DNA from: Dehalococcoidia bacterium
Lineage (GTDB): Bacteria > Chloroflexota > Dehalococcoidia > SZUA-161
Assembly (NCBI GenBank): GCA_020344295.1
Contig: CP070819.1
Span: 900,353-913,078, forward strand
Direction: 5' to 3'
DNA length: 12,726 bases
How positions within the stretch are numbered: the first letter of the stretch is position 1; each line of letters starts with the position of its first letter. The position numbers and the translations under genes are program-made. The notes under the pieces are model-generated. The model was not told the DNA's origin. It did not search any database and was given only the letters and a program-made list of their open reading frames with translations. Positions 6,250-11,322 of the stretch are shown piece by piece.

Positions 6250-7521
6250 TCAGCCCAACATCTCCAGGAAGGCGTCTATCCTGTTTTTCAATTGTCCGGT
6301 ATCGTCGCCATAATCGGTCTCTATCGGCAATACCGGGATATTCGTCTCCTCTAGATGTTTTTTCACTTTCACGGCTTCATTCGCGTAGGTGTGGCAGAAC
6401 TGGAGGTTATAGTGAATCACGCCATCCGCCTGATATTCCTCAGCAAGCCTCACAATGTCGTCCAGCCGCTCTTCATTAGGTGTGAAACAGGCACAGTGGA
6501 TCTGCATGTAGCGGTCAGCGATCGCTCTGAGTTGATCATCGACTGTGCCACCGTTCTCAGGTATAAGGTGGCTGAAGGCCCGTGTGCCGGTACACGACTC
6601 TTCGCAGACTACGGCCGCGCCGGCTGTTTCCAGAATATGGTGCAGCTTCCAGTTCGGGATTGCCATGGGACAGCCTGAGATAAGAATACGCGGAGCATCT
6701 GGCGGCAAGATCCCTTCTCCGGTAGAGATTCTACTTTCCAGCTCATCACATAGCTTGTCTACCTGCTTGGTACAGCGTTGAACATCATCGTAGAATGACA
6801 CCTGGGTCACAAGCAGTGCGTCTTTACCGCTTATGGGCACCGGACGTGACTTGCGTGTTTCATATAATCGTTGCAGGGCACGGCGCCGCTCGTTAACCAG
6901 TCTTGTAGCCTGGGCAAGCCCGTCAGCGGTTATCCCGTTACCGGTCAGCTGCTCAATAACATTCTTAAAAGCGTTGACCTCGCCCCGCCACAGTTCACGG
7001 CTCAACTGAGTCTTCTTATTGGGCACTTCCATCACATGGACAGGCTGATGCTCGCTAAGTATTTCGAACATCTTCTTCTTTCCATCACAGGTGGTCTCTC
7101 CAACCACAAGATGGCTCGCTTTGAGATACGGGCAGATCTGTCCAAGACTGAAACCGAACGATGATTTGATTAGAGCACACGTATTCTGGGGTAAAACTGC
7201 CTCGGCTAGGGGCACGGAGAATTGTGTGCCAGCGCAAAGTCCAACTGGGACTGCGTTAGCCGCCATAACAATCTCTTCGGGGACGAACACGCAGTATGTA
7301 GCAACCACTTTACCACCGTTCTTGGCATGTTCCTTCAGCTCCCGGACTCTGATTCCGTGGATATCACCGACCACGTAATCGAAGAATGCCATGCCTTCTG
7401 GGCGGTTACTCTGCGATAGATAAATCTCTTTGTATGCTGGTTCAAGAGCGCTCATGAGTGCATCATGCCGTTCAAGATCGATTCCCATATCAGCCCACAT
7501 TTGCTTGCTATCCGTAGTCAT
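6250..7521 (-). CDS. double-cubane-cluster protein, YjiM/2-hydroxyacyl-CoA dehydratase D-component family
   Basis: Protein of 423 aa in the HgdB/FldB/BcrC superfamily, closest by eye to YjiM and the double-cubane-cluster proteins. Those carry an [8Fe-9S] double cubane and, with an ATP-driven reductase, reduce small molecules; they are not known dehydratases. Matching segments include GKVVATYCVFVPEEI (Cys77), NTCALIKSSFGF (Cys115), ICPYLKASHLVVGETTC (Cys130, Cys145) followed by DGKKKM, ISGCPM (284), CEESCTGTR (306, 310), IHCACFTPNEERL (343, 345) and FCHTYANEAV (376). The YjiL/HgdC-type ATPase that normally fires electrons into it is not in this window. The ATG at 7521 has AAGGAG upstream. The gene is preceded by a long structured leader and faces the FAD oxidoreductase convergently, with 79 bases and no clear terminator between them. 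Confidence 0.93.
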   Translation of the reverse strand: MTTDSKQMWADMGIDLERHDALMSALEPAYKEIYLSQSNRPEGMAFFDYVVGDIHGIRVRELKEHAKNGGKVVATYCVFVPEEIVMAANAVPVGLCAGTQFSVPLAEAVLPQNTCALIKSSFGFSLGQICPYLKASHLVVGETTCDGKKKMFEILSEHQPVHVMEVPNKKTQLSRELWRGEVNAFKNVIEQLTGNGITADGLAQATRLVNERRRALQRLYETRKSRPVPISGKDALLVTQVSFYDDVQRCTKQVDKLCDELESRISTGEGILPPDAPRILISGCPMAIPNWKLHHILETAGAAVVCEESCTGTRAFSHLIPENGGTVDDQLRAIADRYMQIHCACFTPNEERLDDIVRLAEEYQADGVIHYNLQFCHTYANEAVKVKKHLEETNIPVLPIETDYGDDTGQLKNRIDAFLEMLG

Positions 7522-7557
7522 TTGTCTTTTGCTCCTTATAAGTTAATTCGGAAATTA

Positions 7558-7600
7558 AAAGCGATGATCGCTTGCCCAAAGAGCCAATGACCATCGCTTT
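7558..7600 (-). promoter_or_regulatory. long-loop stem with U-rich tail, possible attenuator
   Basis: AAAGCGATG and CATCGCTTT pair perfectly (7592-7600 with 7558-7566) around 25 bases. On the minus-strand RNA the stem is followed by UAAUUU, about 25 bases before the gene's Shine-Dalgarno. The U-tract is short, so termination is uncertain. Confidence 0.4.
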
Positions 7601-7731
7601 ACGTCTTCCACAAGGAAGAGTGGCGAAAAGTTACGTTTTCACTTAAGCCGCTATCTATCCTCCTTGGGGACAGAGGCTCTTCGAGCAGAAAATTGATGCA
7701 GAACCCGCATCAGGCCATCGCAGGCTCAGTT

Positions 7732-7764
7732 TCAGGTGTAGGCGCAACGCGGCAGCCGAACCAT
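7732..7764 (-). CDS. candidate 10-aa leader peptide upstream of the double-cubane gene
   Basis: The short frame encodes MVRLPRCAYT. Its Shine-Dalgarno, AAGGAGGT seven bases before the ATG, is one of the best in the window and better than that of the downstream gene. It begins about 50 bases into the predicted mRNA and ends before a series of hairpins, a layout seen in attenuation systems. The single Cys codon next to an iron-sulfur protein gene invites the idea of cysteine or iron-sulfur control, but one codon is weak support. The alternative is a chance frame behind a purine-rich run. Confidence 0.35.
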   Translation of the reverse strand: MVRLPRCAYT

Positions 7765-7822
7765 TGCTCTTACCTCCTTCCCCGTAGATTCATGTCTTTG
7801 TGCTATCTGTACATTCAAGCAC

Positions 7823-7851
7823 AGTATATTTACGAAGAGACTTAAATGCAA
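7823..7851 (-). promoter_or_regulatory. promoter of the double-cubane gene leader
   Basis: Minus strand: TTGCAT (7846-7851), 17-base spacer, TATACT (7823-7828). Predicted start near 7816, nearly 300 bases before the start codon. Confidence 0.55.
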
Positions 7852-7916
7852 GTAAAGGCTTGGCTGCATGGATGGTTCAGACTTTACCCCTCACGATAAG
7901 AGGAGCATTTATAATG

Positions 7917-7950
7917 GAAAATAGAAAGGGGGCATTCTATTGAATGCCCC
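7917..7950 (-). terminator. intrinsic terminator after the 38-aa membrane protein
   Basis: GGGGCATTC and GAATGCCCC (7929-7937, 7942-7950) form a perfect 9-bp stem with a 4-base loop. On the minus strand it is followed by a U-rich tail (CTTTCTATTTT), so it should end the transcript of the small membrane-protein gene. It also insulates the double-cubane promoter from read-through. Nothing else is evident in 7852-7916. Confidence 0.65.
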
Positions 7951-8050
7951 GCATATGTTCACCTGTTCACTCTTTGACGCCGTGGCTCATTGCGTTTTGT
8001 GCTGCCCAGGATTGTCGCAACTCGATAAGAAGCGGCGCCTCTGGAATCGC

Positions 8051-8167
8051 CTAGCTGCTCTGCTTATTACGACCCCTGCGAAAGAGGTAGTCCACGGTAA
8101 GAATCATAATCAGTAGAAAAGCGCCGGCTGCGATCGTGAAGGATGTGTCCAACATTAAACCGTGCAT
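8051..8167 (-). CDS. small single-span membrane protein, 38 aa
   Basis: Very small gene with a coding start supported by AGGAG six bases before the ATG. A short polar N-terminus (MHGLMLDTS) is followed by one hydrophobic segment, FTIAAGAFLLIMILTVDYLF (residues 10-29), then a strongly basic tail, RRGRNKQSS. By the positive-inside rule the C-terminus is cytoplasmic. Peptides of this type often act as accessory subunits of transporters or respiratory enzymes, but no partner gene is adjacent and the family is not recognised. A good intrinsic terminator lies about 100 bases downstream, which supports a short single-gene transcript. Confidence 0.6.
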   Translation of the reverse strand: MHGLMLDTSFTIAAGAFLLIMILTVDYLFRRGRNKQSS

Positions 8168-8188
8168 ATCGTTCTCCTAATTCCTCCC

Positions 8189-8200
8189 ATTGGATCCAAT
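8189..8200. promoter_or_regulatory. 12-bp perfect palindrome upstream of the small membrane gene
   Basis: ATTGGATCCAAT lies about 20 bases upstream of that start codon, just before a second GGGAGG run. It may be an operator. The rest of the gap 8201-8444 shows no convincing gene. GCAGAGG is repeated at 8403-8409 and 8423-8429, 20 bases apart, just before the next gene's Shine-Dalgarno. Confidence 0.3.
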
Positions 8201-8444
8201 TTATTTGTCTCTCTAACAGGCTGAATACATACTGTGACCTAAACAGGTGATTGACAATCCAACTTATGTACCACATCGGATAGTACTTCTAGCCTATTCT
8301 GCCCACCCGCCCGGAACAAGGTTACAGTGATTGGTCCCTGTTTTCCCCGTAGACTCAATTGCTGGCAGCTTGACGGGGGAGATGCCCTCTGTTAACCTCT
8401 CAGCAGAGGAACATCCCTTATGGCAGAGGTGAGGACAAGGAAAA

Positions 8445-8780
8445 ATGATCCTGGAATATGTGCATCAACCACTAGGTGAGGAAGTAACCGCTTTAGCCGG
8501 ATACTACGCCATTACCAAAGAGTTAAAGCTGAAGGATGATGGAAGAGAAGTGCTCTGCATGATTGGAATTTGCTCGGTAGAATCCTCCTGCTGCGGCCGG
8601 CGCAGTTTTCAGTATGCAATCGTGCCCGGATACCTCGTTTCCTGGAAGGGACGGGAGAACAAGGAAGGCCTATCTGTATCGGAAGTAGAGCCGATCGGGG
8701 ATGAGGCTGTTAAGCGGGTAATCGCGGCCACGATTGAGAAAACAGAAACTGTCTTGAAGCCCAACATAGAGTTCTGGTAA
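8445..8780 (+). CDS. uncharacterised CCG-motif small protein (paralogue 2)
   Basis: Second member of the same unnamed family as the 107-aa protein at 1751-2074, here 111 aa. Shared blocks: EYVHQ-LG at the N-terminus, VESSCCGRRSF with the vicinal cysteine pair (about residues 45-55), YAIVPGYLVSWK, and LSVSEVEPIGDEAVKR. An extra Cys pair (VLCMIGIC) precedes the motif and is absent from paralogue 1. No signal peptide or membrane span. The ATG at 8445 has AAGGA close upstream. It stands alone, with its own probable terminator, and is about 6.4 kb from its paralogue. Function unknown; metal binding or thiol redox is only a guess from the conserved CCG. Confidence 0.8.
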   Translation: MILEYVHQPLGEEVTALAGYYAITKELKLKDDGREVLCMIGICSVESSCCGRRSFQYAIVPGYLVSWKGRENKEGLSVSEVEPIGDEAVKRVIAATIEKTETVLKPNIEFW

Positions 8781-8831
8781 ACTGCATCCCCTCCGCGTCA
8801 GACTCCGTTCACATGATAGCCTCGCTGGAGA

Positions 8832-8876
8832 ACGCTCATCTGGTATGCTGGGATGAGTGTCATTCTATTCTCATTT
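8832..8876 (+). terminator. probable terminator of CCG paralogue 2
   Basis: ACGCTCATC (8832-8840) pairs with GATGAGTGT (8852-8860) through nine pairs, one of them wobble, around an 11-base loop. A T-rich stretch with interruptions follows (CATTCTATTCTCATTT). Confidence 0.5.
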
Positions 8877-8918
8877 GTACACCTGCGTGGTCCTGTCGAT
8901 GTAGGAGAAGACAATAAA

Positions 8919-8951
8919 TGTAATGAAAATGTAATGAAAGTGTTATGAGAT
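8919..8951 (+). promoter_or_regulatory. three tandem 11-bp repeats, PhoB-type box candidate
   Basis: TGTAATGAAAA, TGTAATGAAAG and TGTTATGAGAT follow one another with no gap. The 11-bp period and TGTNATNNNN form match the architecture of boxes bound by OmpR/PhoB-family regulators. The array ends five bases before a -35 box, where an activator would contact RNA polymerase. Which regulator binds is not known. Confidence 0.6.
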
Positions 8952-8955
8952 CGCC

Positions 8956-8984
8956 TTGACTGTATGTCGAGACGAATGTTAGAT
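8956..8984 (+). promoter_or_regulatory. promoter of the first candidate small RNA
   Basis: TTGACT (8956-8961), 17-base spacer, TTAGAT (8979-8984). Predicted start near 8991. No start codon with a Shine-Dalgarno follows before the terminator-like stem. Confidence 0.6.
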
Positions 8985-8990
8985 TGGGAT

Positions 8991-9070
8991 TGAGTCTCGG
9001 AGAAGGCCCCCGAGGCTCCGAGTAAGCTCCAAGGTTATTCAGGCGGGACGGCGTTGGAGCTTTCTGTTTG
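8991..9070 (+). ncRNA. candidate small RNA of about 80 nt with two hairpins
   Basis: The predicted transcript folds into two perfect stems. The first is CTCGGAG (8996-9002) with CTCCGAG (9016-9022). The second is AGCTCCAA (9025-9032) with TTGGAGCT (9054-9061), followed by UUCUGUUUG, a terminator-like end. No plus-strand gene follows for more than 2.5 kb, so it is not a leader of anything obvious. The loop of the second stem, about 21 bases with GGCGGGACGGCG, is a possible target-binding region. I do not match it to a named RNA family. The remaining gap to 9205 has only a perfect inverted repeat and an isolated TATAAT (9118-9123). Confidence 0.5.
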
Positions 9071-9164
9071 ACTACTTAAAAGGATGGTAGCTTGTCTTCG
9101 TGCGTCTCATCGCTGAGTATAATATGGCAACGTGGTAACGGAAGGAAATCTGGGTGGGGTGGAA

Positions 9165-9182
9165 TTATACGAAGAAGTATAA
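9165..9182. repeat. perfect inverted repeat downstream of the Cys-rich gene
   Basis: TTATAC-GAAGAA-GTATAA, a 6-6-6 dyad 23 bases past the stop of the minus-strand Cys-rich gene. It is AT-rich with no U-tract, so an operator is as likely as an RNA hairpin. Confidence 0.3.
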
Positions 9183-9205
9183 AGTTATGAGGGCTATAGT
9201 CGGCT

Positions 9206-9439
9206 TTACGGCTCCGGATCACCAACGTTTTCCAGATAATTCAGGCACTTGTAGGCCAGTCGCTCGTCGAGCTTGCTGACGAATCCATCGGGGTCTTTCG
9301 AGTAGGAGTTGCCAAACCGCAACTCCAGTTGGCCATGACCGTGGTATATGATGCAAATGGACTTATGCACACATTTATCACAGCTTCTAATTTCTGAACG
9401 CTTTCCTTTTGCCTTCTGTTTCGTAGACATATTTAGCAC
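9206..9439 (-). CDS. small Cys-rich hypothetical protein
   Basis: Soluble 77-aa protein of unknown function. A very basic N-terminus (STKQKAKGKRSEIR) precedes the cluster SCDKCVHKSICIIYHGHG, with Cys at 20, 23 and 29 and His at 33 and 35; a fourth Cys (65) is in LAYKCLNYLE. This C-x2-C-x5-C plus downstream Cys/His pattern suggests a bound zinc or iron-sulfur site (inference). The start is uncertain: GTG at 9439 coincides with the predicted transcription start, whereas ATG at 9430 shortens it by three residues and has only a poor GGGTG upstream. Either way the leader is at most about 10 bases, so the mRNA is probably leaderless. Confidence 0.65.
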   Translation of the reverse strand: MLNMSTKQKAKGKRSEIRSCDKCVHKSICIIYHGHGQLELRFGNSYSKDPDGFVSKLDERLAYKCLNYLENVGDPEP

Positions 9440-9445
9440 CCGGTT

Positions 9446-9473
9446 TATATAACCTTAATATCACCTAGATCAA
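9446..9473 (-). promoter_or_regulatory. promoter giving a probable leaderless mRNA
   Basis: Minus strand: TTGATC (9468-9473), 16-base spacer, TATATA (9446-9451). Seven bases past the -10 is 9439, the first base of the in-frame GTG codon. Confidence 0.5.
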
Positions 9474-9701
9474 TCCTTGTTAGTAAAATTGTCCCTCGAA
9501 TCTGACTCTAGCGCAATCCCATTTCCGTACTGGAACCAGATATACTTTCGTTGACGTACTTTTGTACCGAGGGAAAAATGCCGGCGTGGTGTGGTGTACA
9601 ACGCTGCTGGGCATGGTTGCCTAACGCCCTGTAAAAGAAATTGATATTTTTTTCAATACGCCGTATAGGTACTACCGATAGGAGATACTCGTATAACTAT
9701 C
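9474..9701. other. non-coding stretch between the Cys-rich gene and the second RNA
   Basis: No gene with convincing start signals. It holds a short 18-codon frame rich in Trp (9578-9634), a T-run with weak ATTGA/TCAAT arms near 9640-9656, and CGTATA repeated near 9662 and 9690. None is strong enough to call. Confidence 0.4.
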
Positions 9702-9733
9702 TTGACAGGTAAATTGGGGGGATATGTTAAAAT
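9702..9733 (+). promoter_or_regulatory. promoter of the second candidate RNA
   Basis: Consensus -35 TTGACA (9702-9707) with a -10 region TGTTAAAAT (extended TG plus TAAAAT at 9728-9733; 20-base spacer). TATGTT (9723-9728) with a 15-base spacer is an alternative. The spacing is not ideal, but the boxes are close to consensus. Confidence 0.5.
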
Positions 9734-9739
9734 ATGTAC

Positions 9740-9855
9740 AGTCTTGGCGGTTTGTTAACGACGGTGAGGGGGGAGGTAAGCGGGTCGTTCGCAAACCCCA
9801 AGACGCTAAGTCGAATACATTTGGATGCCCTAGAGTAAGGCTCTGGGGTTTTTTA
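9740..9855 (+). ncRNA. candidate structured RNA of about 115 nt with a long hairpin and G-rich loop
   Basis: GTCTTGG (9741-9747) and GGTTTG (9749-9754) pair with CCAAGAC (9798-9804) and CAAACC (9792-9797): 13 perfect pairs broken by one bulged C. Beyond a 2x2 internal loop, AACGAC (9757-9762) pairs with GTCGTT (9784-9789). The 21-base apical loop is G-rich with a GGGGGGAGGTAAG run. It resembles a Shine-Dalgarno and could also form a two-tier G-quadruplex. A strong terminator closes the unit. A frame can be read through it from 9724, but it starts upstream of the predicted transcript and crosses the terminator. It matches no RNA family I know. Confidence 0.55.
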
Positions 9856-9856
9856 T
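9828..9856 (+). terminator. strong intrinsic terminator of the second candidate RNA
   Basis: CCCTAGAG (9828-9835) pairs with CTCTGGGG (9841-9848), eight pairs with one wobble and a 5-base loop, followed by six T and ATT. It is the clearest terminator in the window. Confidence 0.8.
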
Positions 9857-9936
9857 TGGTGCGGAGGGTTCTCAGCACTAAGATGATATTTTTAGGTAAT
9901 GACAAATATAGTCTGCAGTATGAGGCTGGTCAAATG

Positions 9937-10104
9937 CTACTTGATGCGGATAGGGGACATTTTTTTTACCTGTCCTCTGAAACCAAGGCTATAATTTAGC
10001 CTCGCCTTCAGATACTTCGCCAGCTCTTCTTTTGTCATCTGACTGGCCCACTTTTGATCGAGCTCAATGGTGATATTCAACTTCATATTGCCAACCGCAC
10101 TCAT
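9937..10104 (-). CDS. small hypothetical protein, 55 aa
   Basis: Short gene with a good Shine-Dalgarno (AGGAGAGG before the ATG at 10104). The protein begins MSAVGNMKLNITIELD and continues through a polar helix, KWASQMTKEELAKYLKARLNYSLGFRGQVKKM. It is basic, soluble and free of Cys. The alternation of a beta-like start (KLNITIELD) and an amphipathic helix suggests a compact beta-alpha fold, perhaps nucleic-acid or protein binding, but no family is recognised. An internal ATG (residue 7) is a possible alternative start. Its stop is about 80 bases past the convergent terminator of the second RNA. Confidence 0.6.
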   Translation of the reverse strand: MSAVGNMKLNITIELDQKWASQMTKEELAKYLKARLNYSLGFRGQVKKMSPIRIK

Positions 10105-10412
10105 CTGTCCTCTCCTGCATCACAGATTTGTTGCTATTTATTTGTCTAATGTTGAGAATTCATTCAATATATTGTTAGAAAACGAAATTTCTATCATACT
10201 TATCTATTTAGAATATCGTAACAGTAATATTCGATGGTGTAAACCTGAGAAATCATTCTTGCAGGTTGGGTACGGCATCTAAAGAGGATAGAAAGTAGTG
10301 CCAATCACGGACGAATAACTTATGATTAATCATATTATCAGATAAGCAGAGGGTTGTATTTGAACAACTATGTTACTGCTTTACATCGGAACCAATGGTT
10401 TGACTAATTCGA
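10105..10412. other. AT-rich intergenic stretch with palindromes
   Basis: No gene seen. Contains CAATATATTG (10165-10174), GAATAT-(10)-ATATTC (10211-10232) and a 14-bp perfect palindrome TATGATTAATCATA (10321-10334). The upstream signals of the 55-aa gene should lie here, but no clear -35/-10 pair was found. Confidence 0.4.
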
Positions 10413-10793
10413 TTACAGCAACGTCCTGACGACCATAGTCCCACAATTCCGGCACCTTGCCTCAACTACGGTATGTTCGTCGGAGAAACTTGCCCTGGGT
10501 TCGATAATTGGAACCATCCTTGTGCAGTTACGACAGTATGCTTGGATGCTATCCCAAGTGTTTTCATCGGTTTCTGCAGGTCTCTCCTCTGTCCCTAGGC
10601 TCTCCTTTAGCCGGCGCACTCTCTCATACAATGCTAACCCTGCTATTATGTCATTTTGGCCGTCCTTTATTCTCGTAATCTCTCGCATCAACTCTTCGAT
10701 CCTCTGTGTGTAGCCCTCCATCTGACGAACAATATGCTTCAGTAATTCCCTTGTTTCGTTCATAATCCCCGTCATTTCCGCCATTGTCTCCAT
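10413..10793 (-). CDS. coiled-coil protein with C-terminal zinc ribbon
   Basis: Protein of 126 aa with no recognised name. Residues 1-70 are helical and heptad-like (MNETRELLKHIVRQMEGYTQ, then RIEELMREITRIKDGQNDII), consistent with a dimeric coiled coil. The C-terminus has two CxxC pairs, AYCRNCTRMVPI (87-90) and ARCRNCGTMVVRTL (114-117), about 24 residues apart, a zinc-ribbon arrangement. Oligomerisation plus zinc ribbon suggests an adaptor or nucleic-acid-binding role; this is inference. The start is placed at ATG 10793, which has GGGGAGG six bases upstream. The longer frame from 10829 would begin inside a perfect inverted repeat and has no Shine-Dalgarno. Confidence 0.7.
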   Translation of the reverse strand: METMAEMTGIMNETRELLKHIVRQMEGYTQRIEELMREITRIKDGQNDIIAGLALYERVRRLKESLGTEERPAETDENTWDSIQAYCRNCTRMVPIIEPRASFSDEHTVVEARCRNCGTMVVRTLL

Positions 10794-10814
10794 GCTGACC
10801 TCCCCTCTAGAACG

Positions 10815-10831
10815 ATATGGTATCACCATAT
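10815..10831. promoter_or_regulatory. perfect inverted repeat upstream of the coiled-coil gene
   Basis: ATATGGT-ATC-ACCATAT, a 7-3-7 dyad about 20 bases before the start codon. On the minus strand TTGACA (10831-10836) abuts it. A repressor operator is the simplest reading; I could not fix the promoter. Confidence 0.5.
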
Positions 10832-10858
10832 GTCAAAAACTCAACCCGAGAGCTTGAT

Positions 10859-10942
10859 GAATAGTGTTATTCCACCTCTGACCGCCCCGGCTAAAGTGCA
10901 GGAAATACGGGATGAGGGATCAGGGGTAGGTATCCACTATTC
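10859..10942. repeat. 84-bp nested inverted repeat between two minus-strand genes
   Basis: Outer arms GAATAGTG (10859-10866) and CACTATTC (10935-10942) match perfectly. Eight bases inside on each side, CCTCTGA (10875-10881) pairs with TCAGGGG (10920-10926) with one wobble. Inside that, CCCG (10886-10889) pairs with CGGG (10908-10911). The symmetry suggests a long RNA hairpin or a MITE/REP-like element; no target duplication is visible. Confidence 0.5.
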
Positions 10943-10948
10943 TCAGCA

Positions 10949-11200
10949 TTATTCAGTTACATATGGCTCGTAGCTTCCGCAAATATGTTCGGATGTTATT
11001 TGTGCCAGGAGATGATCTATTGAATGGGCCAACTCCGCCTCACCCTTGGTGCAGCTGAATATGAATTCAACTTCTTCGAACAAAGAGTCCTTCTGTATCA
11101 ATAGCTGCCTCAGTGATGCCGGCATAGACTTTGGAGGCAGCAATGAGTCTCGTGGTCGGCAGTATAGAAACCGGCAGTCGAAACATCTAACGGCTGTCAT
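10949..11200 (-). CDS. small Cys-containing hypothetical protein, probably leaderless
   Basis: Soluble protein of 83 aa, family not recognised. The N-terminus MTAVRCFDCRFLYCRPRD has Cys at 6, 9 and 14 (C-x2-C-x4-C). Further Cys are at 50 (FSCTKGEAELAHSIDHLLAQI) and 74 (HICGSYEP), enough for a metal site. The middle and end are helical and acidic. There is no Shine-Dalgarno, which would normally argue against a gene. However, a near-consensus promoter places the transcription start about two bases before the ATG, so a leaderless mRNA explains this. The 84-bp nested inverted repeat follows seven bases after the stop and could end or protect the transcript. Confidence 0.5.
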   Translation of the reverse strand: MTAVRCFDCRFLYCRPRDSLLPPKSMPASLRQLLIQKDSLFEEVEFIFSCTKGEAELAHSIDHLLAQITSEHICGSYEPYVTE

Positions 11201-11208
11201 ACGGGTGA

Positions 11209-11237
11209 ATATTATTGAGCTAAGGTGGTCAAGTCAA
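11209..11237 (-). promoter_or_regulatory. promoter of the leaderless Cys-containing gene
   Basis: Minus strand: TTGACT (11232-11237), 17-base spacer, TAATAT (11209-11214). Predicted start near 11202; the ATG begins at 11200. Confidence 0.6.
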
Positions 11238-11279
11238 GATGCGTATTCTACGATAAGTGAGGGTAGCGTCGTAAACAGA

Positions 11280-11322
11280 AATCCCCGCTGCCTGGCGAGC
11301 CAGGTGTGAGCGGGGATTATTT
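11280..11322. terminator. long GC-rich hairpin, possible bidirectional terminator
   Basis: AATCCCCGCT (11280-11289) pairs perfectly with AGCGGGGATT (11309-11318). Inside it CCTGGC-GA-GCCAGG (11291-11304) forms a second perfect stem. Plus-strand tail ATTTCTC, minus-strand tail TTCTGTTT, so either direction is possible. No flanking gene on either strand clearly needs it. A third AATCCCCG at 11379-11386 could compete for the same arm. Confidence 0.5.

Larger units (their letters stand above)
7522..7816 (-). promoter_or_regulatory. structured 5' leader of the double-cubane gene
   Basis: From the predicted start near 7816 the mRNA has about 295 untranslated bases. In order it contains: a 10-codon ORF with a strong Shine-Dalgarno; TGATGC-(7)-GCATCA (7694-7712); GAAAA-(6)-TTTTC (7625-7640); TCTTCC-(4)-GGAAGA (7604-7619); a 9-bp stem (7558-7600); and TTAATT-(4)-AATTAA (7543-7558). 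All arms are perfect. I do not recognise a known riboswitch class. The run of stems ending next to the gene suggests attenuation or ligand sensing. Confidence 0.5.

Noticed and set aside
7914..7943. 9-codon plus-strand frame (MENRKGAFY) with GAGGAG upstream
   Set aside because: It coincides with the terminator stem, and no downstream gene on that strand would use a leader peptide.
8067..8276. 69-codon minus-strand frame
   Set aside because: It overlaps the 38-aa membrane protein in another phase and lacks start signals.
9578..9634. 18-codon Trp-rich frame (MPAWCGVQRCWAWLPNAL) with a weak Shine-Dalgarno
   Set aside because: It looks like a leader peptide, but no convincing promoter or trp-type gene follows.
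9619..9800. Integron attC site suggested by GCCTAACGCC near 9620
   Set aside because: No matching GTTRRRY partner at the right distance and no integrase or cassette structure.
9785..9830. Cyclic-di-GMP-I riboswitch suggested by GCAAACC and GACGCTAAG
   Set aside because: The two blocks are only four bases apart, without the intervening GNRA-capped stem or the rest of the class consensus.
9724..9999. 91-codon frame across the second candidate RNA
   Set aside because: It begins upstream of the predicted transcript start, reads through a 13-bp stem and a strong terminator, overlaps the 55-aa gene on the other strand, and its protein resembles nothing known.
10067..10282. 71-codon plus-strand frame with a hydrophobic start
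   Set aside because: It overlaps the start of the 55-aa gene on the opposite strand and has no ribosome-binding site.
11046..11309. 87-codon plus-strand frame opposite the Cys-containing gene
   Set aside because: No Shine-Dalgarno or promoter; it runs into the long hairpin at 11280.
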